Positions 16,880 through 23,449 of a stretch of 24,684 nucleotides of DNA are shown piece after piece. Position 1 is the stretch's first letter. Each line of letters begins with the position of its first letter. The translations under genes and the position numbers were made by a program. Source of the DNA: JAKBCQ01 sp021807585 (lineage in GTDB: Bacteria; Planctomycetota; Planctomycetia; Isosphaerales; Isosphaeraceae); contig DAHWFG010000263.1 in NCBI GenBank assembly GCA_027325115.1, forward strand, positions 1-24,684. The letters are read 5' to 3'. The notes under the pieces are model-generated. The model did no database searches. It had not been told where the DNA came from and worked only from the letters and a program-made list of their open reading frames with translations.

Positions 16880-17005
16880 GAGGGCGATTCGCCGCGGCGA
16901 ACTGGTGAGCCTCTTTTATAAATCCCTTTTGAAACCGGGGCGTTTCTCGCATCGAGTAAAATTATATTAAGATGGCTCACCAGTTCGCCGCGGCGAATCG
17001 CCCTC
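16880..17005. repeat. MITE-like element with perfect 32-bp inverted repeats
   Basis: The 32-bp arms at 16880-16911 and 16974-17005 are exact reverse complements around a 62-base AT-rich centre, 126 bp in total. Each arm also contains the self-complementary core TTCGCCGCGGCGAA. It has no coding capacity. Perfect identity of the arms suggests recent mobility or selection for the structure. I could not see a clear target-site duplication, and no related full element is in the window, so the mobilising transposase is unknown. Confidence 0.72.
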
Positions 17006-17191
17006 CCACTTGAAGATTCGACCTCAAAACCCGCGGAAGATGCGGCTTTCTTTCCGGATAGCCTCTCAATTTCCTCGGCGCCGTACTCGATCGAGCGGCA
17101 GCCTTTCCCATTAGCGTACATACAAGATTGACCGACTTCCGATTTCCTATCGGGGCATCGCCGCGGTAGAGTCTTCCTCTATTACTCCGAC

Positions 17192-17350
17192 GCGCTGTGC
17201 GCGCATCTTTCAGCAGTGCGGCGTCGATCAGAAATACCAGCCCGAAGCGCAAGCGAGTGCCTATTCTGCTATTTGAATGATTGTTATCATCGAATAAGAA
17301 GAACGCACTCGCTCACGGTTCGGGCTGGGAAAGATTGCGGCTTCGCCGCG
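17192..17350. repeat. Dispersed hairpin element, copy B
   Basis: This is the second copy of the element at 14807-14960. The left arm (17240-17260) is identical to copy A. The right arm (17305-17325) carries changes that leave three mismatches in the stem. The loop is again exactly 44 bases but its sequence has diverged. Both flanks (GCGCTG...TTTCAGC on the left, AAAGATTGCGGCTTCGCCGCG on the right) are shared. The orientation is the same as copy A. Confidence 0.75.
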
Positions 17351-17510
17351 TAAGGGGATAACGTTCGTGGTTGCGAATTCTTCCCAGGCCGAACCGAAAT
17401 TGTTCGATCGCTTGGAAATCGATCGAGACTCTTCGAGCAAGAATTCACAAATGCATTGAGGTAGTATGTTTATATCGATTTCTGGCGCCAAAATGAAGTC
17501 TCACCGCGAT

Positions 17511-17687
17511 TTAAGATTCCACGCGGCCCTGGAGGGCGACGCCGATGTAGAAAACGACGACTCCTCCCGCGGCGATCATCAGCGATTTGCCGAGCCCGAC
17601 GACTCCTTGAAGCTCACTCGCGATCGCGAAGGGAAGGATCATCATACCGATCACCTGAAGACCCCTGGCGAGCGTCCGTCGATTCAT
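17511..17687 (-). CDS. Small two-helix membrane protein
   Basis: From ATG 17687 (AGGAA seven bases upstream) the product is 58 aa: basic start MNRRTLARG, then two hydrophobic segments (about 10-24 and 32-50) ending in GVALQGRVES. The frame is open to an ATG at 17756, but that start lacks a good ribosome binding site and would add a charged 23-residue head. I do not recognise a named family. The regular hydrophobic pattern and good Shine-Dalgarno make it a likely real gene. It is transcribed away from the AlbA_2-ParA operon and stands alone. Confidence 0.6.
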   Translation of the reverse strand: MNRRTLARGLQVIGMMILPFAIASELQGVVGLGKSLMIAAGGVVVFYIGVALQGRVES

Positions 17688-17815
17688 CGCGGCTTCCTGA
17701 GCAAATAAAAAAGGCGACCGAACGGGTTCGATCGCATGGGATTCAATCGGTTGCATAATATACCCGCGCCGACGCGGTTTCGGAACCGGACCAAAAAGAT
17801 CAATCCAAGGGTGAA

Positions 17816-17902
17816 TCGCCGCGGCGAATCCCCCTTACAATATTACATACGTATTTAATATCATATCTAATACACTTTGGTATAACTGCTAATGGGGATT
17901 CG
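17816..17902. repeat. Decayed palindromic element sharing a core with the 32-bp inverted repeats
   Basis: The 13-base core TCGCCGCGGCGAA of the 16880-17005 element recurs at 17816-17828. It is followed by CGAATCCCC, which has a 9-bp inverted partner at 17894-17902 after an AT-rich 60-base centre. Similar size and core suggest a worn relative, but only the core is shared. Confidence 0.35.
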
Positions 17903-18036
17903 AAACCCGGGTTATCTAACCAAAGATCGACGTGAAGGGAGATTCCTGCTAGCCTCTAACTTGACGGGCTCGGTCACATCGAATCGAGTCGGTTCGAGTT
18001 CGTGGAATTATCCCCGTGTTCTCTCGAGGAAATCCG

Positions 18037-19227
18037 ATGACCGATTCTCAGCTCGAGTCGCTTCATGACGACATCGAATCCGATCGGACCGAGCGTAAAG
18101 AGTCGGCTTCGGACGGAGACAAGATCCGACAGACCTTATGCGCCTTTGCGAACGACCTGCCGAATCACGGCGAGCCTGGGGTTCTTTTTGTGGGAGTCGA
18201 CGACGAAGGGAGGCCGACGGGTCTGGAGATCACCGATCAATTGCTCCAGAATCTCGCTTCAATGCGAGGAGATGGAAACATACTTCCTTTCATCTCCATG
18301 GACGTCCAAAAAAGGAGGCTTAAGGGGAGAGATGTCGCGGTCGCGAGCGTCCATCCCTCGAACTCGCCTCCCGTTAAGTTCAAAGGGGTCGTCTGGATTC
18401 GTTCGGGTCCGCGACGCGGTTGGGCGAATCAGGAGGATGAGCGTCGACTTGACGAAAAACGACGTTCACGAGATTTGCCTCCCGACATCCAACCTCTGAG
18501 AGGCTTCGGTATCGATGTGATCGACGAACTTCTCTTCCAACGCACTTACCTACCAAGTTCGGTGTCGCCCGAAGTACTGGAACAGAATAACAGAACATTC
18601 GAGGAACAACTGCTCGCGGCGAAATTCGCCCATCCGGGATCGCCGACTCGCCCTACCATACTCGGCGTTTTGACCGTGGGAAAGTCTCCAGCCGATTGCT
18701 TACCCTGCGCATACATCCAGTTCGTCCGATTCGACGGAACAGAGATTTCGGAAGTCGTTAAAGATCAAAAAGAAATCCGAACGGCATTACTAGATATGAT
18801 GACCGAGATCGAAAATCTGATCAAAATCAACCTGCAATCCACAGCCGATTTCACGTCGGGCGCCGTCGAGCGAAAAATCGCCGATTATCCGTTCACGGCG
18901 ATCCAACAAATCATTCGCAACGCCATTATGCATCGCTCGTATGAAAACACCAACGCACCAATAAAACTATACTGGTTTGATGATCGGATCGAGATCCACA
19001 ACCCCGGCGGTCCTTTCGGCCAAGTGACCAAAAGCAATTTCGGCACGGGAGTGAACGATTATCGAAATCCCAATCTCGCCGCCGTGATGAAAGAGCTCGG
19101 ATATGTTCAAAAGTTTGGAGTGGGAATCATCGTCGCGCGGAATGAGATGCGTAAGAACGGCAATCCCGAGCCCGAGTTTCAAGTCGAGGATGGGCGCGTC
19201 GTTGTTATCCTCAGGAGGCGTCCATGA
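18037..19227 (+). CDS. AlbA_2 (Schlafen-like) domain protein with C-terminal HATPase domain
   Basis: From ATG 18037 (AGGA six bases upstream) the product is 396 aa. An AlbA_2-type domain spans about 12-125: acidic E14-x5-E19-x2-E22 (ESDRTERKES), FANDLPN, GVLFVGVDDEGRPTG, VWIRSGP. The C-terminal half is the HATPase_c_4 type usual in this family: N-box RNAIMHRSY (294-302), DDRIEIHNPGG (315-325) and KFGVGI (359-364). AlbA_2 proteins are variously regulators, nucleases or defence components, and the first acidic residues could belong to a Schlafen-like nuclease site (inference). Its stop overlaps the start of the ParA-like gene by 4 bp, so the two are co-translated. GC is somewhat lower than in flanking core genes, and mobile relics lie upstream. 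Confidence 0.88.
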   Translation: MTDSQLESLHDDIESDRTERKESASDGDKIRQTLCAFANDLPNHGEPGVLFVGVDDEGRPTGLEITDQLLQNLASMRGDGNILPFISMDVQKRRLKGRDVAVASVHPSNSPPVKFKGVVWIRSGPRRGWANQEDERRLDEKRRSRDLPPDIQPLRGFGIDVIDELLFQRTYLPSSVSPEVLEQNNRTFEEQLLAAKFAHPGSPTRPTILGVLTVGKSPADCLPCAYIQFVRFDGTEISEVVKDQKEIRTALLDMMTEIENLIKINLQSTADFTSGAVERKIADYPFTAIQQIIRNAIMHRSYENTNAPIKLYWFDDRIEIHNPGGPFGQVTKSNFGTGVNDYRNPNLAAVMKELGYVQKFGVGIIVARNEMRKNGNPEPEFQVEDGRVVVILRRRP

Positions 19228-20231
19228 GCATTCCAGTTGTCGTTTTTTTTAACAATAAAGGAGGGGTTGGAAAGACGACTATGGTCTATCACCTCTCCTG
19301 GATGTTCGCCGAACTTGGAGTGCGCGTTCTCGCGGTCGATCTCGACCCGCAAGCGAATCTCACAGCGGCTTTTCTGGATGAAGATCGGTTGGAGTTTCTG
19401 TTTGAACAAGCCGGCGCGCCTCGAACGATCTTCGGAGCCGTTCAGCCGCTTATAACAGGCACGGGAGATGTCGGAATTCCCCATATCGAAGCGATCACCG
19501 ACAACCTTTCACTGATTCCAGGGGATATGTCGTTATCCACATTCGAGGATTCGCTTTCGGAAGTTTGGCCGAAATGTTTGGGTCGAGACGAACGTGCTTT
19601 CCGAATCATGTCGGCGTTTTGGAGGGTCTCGCAGCGAGCGGGTGAATCAAAAAACGCCAACATAATAATGATCGATGTGGGACCGAATCTTGGCGCGATC
19701 AATCGTGCCGCGCTCATCGCCGCGGATTTTGTCGTAATCCCTCTTGGCGCCGATCTTTTCTCTTTACAGGGCCTGCGAAACCTCGGCCCCGCGATCCATC
19801 AATGGCGTGAGGAATGGACCGAGCGACTCGCGAAAAACACGATGAAGAACCTAGCGCTTCCCAAGGGAGGGATCAAGCCGATCGGGTACTTGATTCTTCG
19901 CCATGCGATTCGACTCGATCGTCCCGTGCAATCTTTTGAGAAGTGGATCGCCCGGATTCCGTCAACTTACGCCAAAGAGGTGCTGCGACAGGAATCGGCC
20001 GTGGGGATGACGATCGAGAGCGATCCGCATTGTATCGCTCGTTTGAAGGATTACCGGAGCCTGATGCCAATGGCTCAAGAGGCGAGGAAACCGATCTTTC
20101 TGCTCAAACCCGCAGACGGAGCGTTGGGCGCACACATGTATGGAGTTACAGAATCGTATAAGGATTTCAAACGTATCGCCTTGCGAGTCGCGAGGGATTC
20201 GGGAATCGGCGAAATTGGGCAATCGGCTTGA
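19224..20231 (+). CDS. ParA-like P-loop ATPase
   Basis: The 335-aa protein has the deviant Walker A KGGVGKTT (12-19), the VDLDPQANLT motif (38-47), a Walker B-like MIDVGPNLGAINRAA strand (149-163) and VIPLGADLFSLQGL (171-184). This is the full ParA/Soj ATPase signature. The C-terminus (KPIFLLKPADGALGAH, then KDFKRIALRV) resembles a subfamily I recall as often lying next to ATP-binding AlbA_2-type proteins. The start ATG overlaps the upstream stop (ATGA) and has a strong AGGAGG five to six bases upstream. No ParB gene or parS-like repeat is visible nearby, which argues against a plain partition locus. It probably acts with the AlbA_2 protein in one two-component module. Confidence 0.93.
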   Translation: MSIPVVVFFNNKGGVGKTTMVYHLSWMFAELGVRVLAVDLDPQANLTAAFLDEDRLEFLFEQAGAPRTIFGAVQPLITGTGDVGIPHIEAITDNLSLIPGDMSLSTFEDSLSEVWPKCLGRDERAFRIMSAFWRVSQRAGESKNANIIMIDVGPNLGAINRAALIAADFVVIPLGADLFSLQGLRNLGPAIHQWREEWTERLAKNTMKNLALPKGGIKPIGYLILRHAIRLDRPVQSFEKWIARIPSTYAKEVLRQESAVGMTIESDPHCIARLKDYRSLMPMAQEARKPIFLLKPADGALGAHMYGVTESYKDFKRIALRVARDSGIGEIGQSA

Positions 20232-20775
20232 AACGTCACTTCGAACGCTCCTTCTCGGCGGCTCGGTTGAAACTCGCAATCGAATGAGGATCGCGACATC
20301 GATCGCAGGTGGAACCGATCGAGAACAACCTTGATCCATTCGTCGTCCATCCAGGATTGCGATCGTTCCTTCGGGTTCGCGGGCGTCGAACGCGAACCGC
20401 TTCCGTATGTTAAACTTAGACGATGGGGAAAGCGCCGGCGGACACGGCGATTCGACGCCTAGCGACACGCGAGAATTCATGAGCCGATCGGGAACTGAAC
20501 ACGACCCTTCAGCGTCTAACCGGTATCGAATCTCAATCTCTCGGGCGGATCGTTTTCCAGCGGCGTGATCCGTGCGCTCGAGTTGATTGACGCCTTCTCG
20601 TTCGCCGTGCTAGTTTGTCGCGATCTTTCGCTCGAACCCGGCGATTTTGAAGGCGAGCGACTTCCACGCGGTTTGCGTCGGGGGTCGAGCGCGGGCGATT
20701 CGCCCACCATGACGATCGAAACAACCGAACAACCGACCGCTTTTCGTTTACGCACGACGGGGAGATTCACCGCAA
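20232..20775. other. Intergenic region between the ParA-like gene and the PilM-like gene
   Basis: No defensible gene is visible in 544 bp; all frames are short and lack ribosome binding sites. It contains a hairpin at 20374-20398 (GGTTCGCG/CGCGAACC, 9-base loop) with no U tract. A weak promoter candidate for the downstream gene lies at 20587-20616. Confidence 0.5.
20587..20616 (+). promoter_or_regulatory. Weak promoter candidate for the PilM-like gene
   Basis: TTGACG (20587-20592) and TAGTTT (20611-20616) are separated by 18 bases. The -10 matches poorly (3 of 6) and the leader would be about 150 bases long. Confidence 0.2.
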
Positions 20776-23331
20776 ATGGCGAAAATCCAAGCAGTTTGGG
20801 CTATCGACGTGGGCCAATCGGCGCTTAAGGCGCTGAAATTGGTTCCGGGCGAAACTCCCGATCAAGTGATCGCCGAAGCCTTCGATTACATCGAATACCC
20901 CAAGATTCTCAGTCAACCCGACGCCGACCCCGACGAACTCGTACAGCAGGCGTTGCAAACGCTGCTGGAACGGAACGATTTGAAGGGATGCAAGGTGACG
21001 GTCGGCGTACCGGGGCAGGCGGGGCTCGTCAAGTTCATCAAGCTTCCGCCGGTCGAGAAGAAGCGAATTCCCGATATCGTCAAGTTCGAGGCGCGGCAAC
21101 AGATTCCGTTCGCGCTTGAGGAAGTGATCTGGGATTATCAGCAGATCGGCGACGACGGCGACGGCGACGAAGAACTGACGATGGCCGAGGTGGGACTGTT
21201 CGCGATGAAGCGCGATCAGATCAACCGCGCGATCTTTCCGTTCAAAGCGGCGGGGATCGAGGTCGACGTCGTGCAGATGACGCCGATCGCGCTTTGCAAC
21301 GCGATCACGTTCGATCGCATCAATAAAGACGAGAAGAATCAAGGATCGATCGTGGTGATGGATATCGGCGCGGACAACACCGATTTGATCATCACCGACG
21401 GCACGCGCATTTGGCAACGGAACGTGCCGATCGGAGGCAACCATTTCACGAGGGCTCTCACCAAAGAGCTTAAGCTCACGTTCGCCAAGGCCGAGCATCT
21501 CAAACGGAACGCGACCAAGGCGCCCGATCCGCGGTCGGTCTTCACGGCGATGCGGGGCGTGTTCAACGATATTTCGAGCGAGGTGAGCCGGTCGATCGGT
21601 TTTTATTCGAGCATCAACCGAACCGCCAAGATCGGCCGGATCATGGGGCTGGGGAACGGATTCAAACTGCCGGGTCTGCAAAAGTTCCTCCAGCAGAACT
21701 TGAATCAAGATGTTGAGAAGTTTGAGAGTTTTAACAAGTTGACGGGCGACGAGGTGATCAACAATCCTCAATTCCAGGAGAACGTGGCGTCGTTCGCGAT
21801 CGCCTACGGTCTGGCGTTGCAGGGGTTGGGCAAGGGGATCATCAAGACGAACCTGCTTCCTCCCGAGATCGAGCAAACGCGGTTGATTCGGCGGAAAAAG
21901 CCGTGGGCTCTGGCGGCTTCGGTGTTGTTGCTGCTTGGATGCTCGGTGATGTTCATGAGCGATTATCGCGTTTGGGCGAAGGTGTACCGCCCCGAATTCG
22001 ACGAGGCGGTCCAAAGCGCCGATCAAACGGCGAAGGAAGGCGCGCAATACAAAACCGATTTTGATTCGGCGAAAACCGCGTTCAATTCGACGCTCGCCGA
22101 AGGGACGGCGCTCGTTCCCGATACGTCGATGCAAACGTTTTGGCCGACGTTCCTCAAAACGATCGATTCGTCGCTCCCCGACCCGATCGCGGTCGCGCGG
22201 GCGCTGCAACTTGATCCCGAGTCGCCCCAGGCGCAACCCGTCATCGATAAAATTCGCGTTCATGTCGACGCCATTCATCCCGTGTATATGGCCGACGTGA
22301 AAACGGGTTGGTATGACAACCTGCCTGTTTTTTCGCGCGATCTGATGCATCCTCTTGACCGCAAGACGCCTCCCGCGGGGGAGGGCTGGGTGGTGCAATT
22401 GATCGGCCATCACTACAACCCCGTCGCCGATCCCAAGCATCTTGACCGCCTTGAGTTCGGGCCCTGGTATTACCTGTTGGAACAGATCATCCCGCGATTG
22501 CGGATTCCGGGATTGCGTCAATTCGGCGTCACGCATGTGACGCTCAAGGCGTACAGCGTCGACAAAGAATGGACTCCCGATAAATCGGCGGGGGGAGGGA
22601 TGGTTTCATCGGGTAAAGGGACGGGGGGGGGATCGGCGGGGGGCGGACCGATCGCGATGGCGAGCTTCATGCTCCCTCGCGCCGAGGCTCTTAAGAAAGA
22701 AGACCCTTCGGGAGGAGGCGCGACGGGAGGAGGCGCGTTGGGCTCGATGGGAAGTAAGATCATGTCTCAATCCGGCGGCGGCATGGGCGGGGGCATGGGA
22801 GCGATGGCCAAATCGATGGGCGCTTCGATGGCGGGCCAACAATCGCAAATGGCGGGGATGATGGGTGGCAATCGGATGATGTCGAGCATGATGGGAGGCG
22901 CGGCGGGGACGGCGAAAGCCGAAGAGAAAATCTCTGTGAAAACCCTCACCCGCACCGACTTCGTGATCGAATTTTTATGGGTACCGGTCGATCCGAGTGC
23001 GACGCTCAAGCCGCTTGCCGAGATCATCAAAGAGATTCAAGATTCTGAGAAAGAGAGTAAAGGGGCGATCAAGACGAAGCTCCCCTCCGAACAAGACGTC
23101 GAGGCGGCTACCAAAGCGGCGGCGACAAAAATTGAAGCCGAGCGCGAGGCGGCGATCAAGAAGGCCGAGGAGGCCGCCAAAGCCGCGGCGACCACGACCG
23201 GCGCCCCCGCGGCCGCAACCCCCGCCGGCGGTTTGCCGGGTTCGCCCGCAACGCCTTCCGCGGGAGGATTGCCAGGTTCGCCCGTGAATCCCCCTGTGGC
23301 CGGATCGCCGGCCGCGGCGTCGCCCAAGTGA
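20776..23331 (+). CDS. pilM: PilM-like ATPase fused to a membrane-anchored PilN-like domain
   Basis: The 851-aa protein begins with a complete PilM (actin/FtsA-like) ATPase of about 375 residues: AIDVGQSALKALKL (phosphate-1), VGVPGQAGLVKFIKLPP, VVMDIGADNTDLIITDG (phosphate-2), and IMGLGNGFKLPGLQKFL (adenosine region). PilM alone is usually ~350 aa. Here NLLPPEIEQTR, the usual PilN start, follows directly, then a membrane helix (about 375-393) and an extracytoplasmic domain. This looks like a PilM-PilN fusion. Residues about 600-715 are Gly/Met/Ser-rich (GGGMGGGMG, MAGMMGG), and an Ala/Pro-rich tail follows a short coiled segment. GGGAG lies about ten bases before the ATG. It probably belongs to a type IV pilus or type II secretion-like inner-membrane platform, with the next gene. 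Confidence 0.88.
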   Translation: MAKIQAVWAIDVGQSALKALKLVPGETPDQVIAEAFDYIEYPKILSQPDADPDELVQQALQTLLERNDLKGCKVTVGVPGQAGLVKFIKLPPVEKKRIPDIVKFEARQQIPFALEEVIWDYQQIGDDGDGDEELTMAEVGLFAMKRDQINRAIFPFKAAGIEVDVVQMTPIALCNAITFDRINKDEKNQGSIVVMDIGADNTDLIITDGTRIWQRNVPIGGNHFTRALTKELKLTFAKAEHLKRNATKAPDPRSVFTAMRGVFNDISSEVSRSIGFYSSINRTAKIGRIMGLGNGFKLPGLQKFLQQNLNQDVEKFESFNKLTGDEVINNPQFQENVASFAIAYGLALQGLGKGIIKTNLLPPEIEQTRLIRRKKPWALAASVLLLLGCSVMFMSDYRVWAKVYRPEFDEAVQSADQTAKEGAQYKTDFDSAKTAFNSTLAEGTALVPDTSMQTFWPTFLKTIDSSLPDPIAVARALQLDPESPQAQPVIDKIRVHVDAIHPVYMADVKTGWYDNLPVFSRDLMHPLDRKTPPAGEGWVVQLIGHHYNPVADPKHLDRLEFGPWYYLLEQIIPRLRIPGLRQFGVTHVTLKAYSVDKEWTPDKSAGGGMVSSGKGTGGGSAGGGPIAMASFMLPRAEALKKEDPSGGGATGGGALGSMGSKIMSQSGGGMGGGMGAMAKSMGASMAGQQSQMAGMMGGNRMMSSMMGGAAGTAKAEEKISVKTLTRTDFVIEFLWVPVDPSATLKPLAEIIKEIQDSEKESKGAIKTKLPSEQDVEAATKAAATKIEAEREAAIKKAEEAAKAAATTTGAPAAATPAGGLPGSPATPSAGGLPGSPVNPPVAGSPAAASPK

Positions 23332-23342
23332 TCGATCCCTCT

Positions 23343-23387
23343 GGAGCCGCCGTTCGCCCCCCTGTCAAGCGGCGCGGCGGCGGTTCC
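23343..23387 (+). terminator. Possible hairpin between the PilM-like gene and the next gene
   Basis: A 10-bp stem with one G-U pair (23343-23352 with 23378-23387) encloses a 25-base loop, 11 bp after the stop. There is no U tract, and the next gene begins 62 bp later on the same strand. It may attenuate rather than terminate. Confidence 0.28.
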
Positions 23388-23449
23388 AAAACTAGGAACA
23401 TTCTTAGACTTCTCAAGTTCACACAACTTTTTATCGAGGTTCCGTCGCC

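Noticed and set aside
16813..17121. A 102-codon minus-strand frame across the 32-bp inverted-repeat element.
   Set aside because: Much of it is the translated repeat itself. The remaining ~38 residues show no family resemblance, and there is no ribosome binding site.
14807..17350. The repeated hairpins as a CRISPR array.
   Set aside because: There are only two copies 2.4 kb apart, with long imperfect stems and no regularly spaced short repeats. No cas genes are present.
17261..17491. A 76-codon minus-strand frame overlapping hairpin element B.
   Set aside because: About a third of it is the repeat. The rest has no recognisable motif or start signal.
19224..20231. The ParA-like gene as part of a chromosome or plasmid partition (parABS) locus.
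   Set aside because: No ParB-like gene, no clustered parS-like sites and no replication initiator are visible in the window. The coupled partner is an AlbA_2/HATPase protein.
20374..20398. The hairpin GGTTCGCG/CGCGAACC as a terminator of the AlbA_2-ParA operon.
   Set aside because: It lies about 140 bp after the stop, has no U tract on either side, and its short GC arms are easily met by chance in this DNA.
20767..22536. A 589-codon minus-strand frame opposite the PilM-like gene.
   Set aside because: It is a shadow: the plus frame carries the complete PilM ATPase signature, while the antisense frame shows the Arg/His/Asp-rich composition typical of reversed GC-rich coding DNA.
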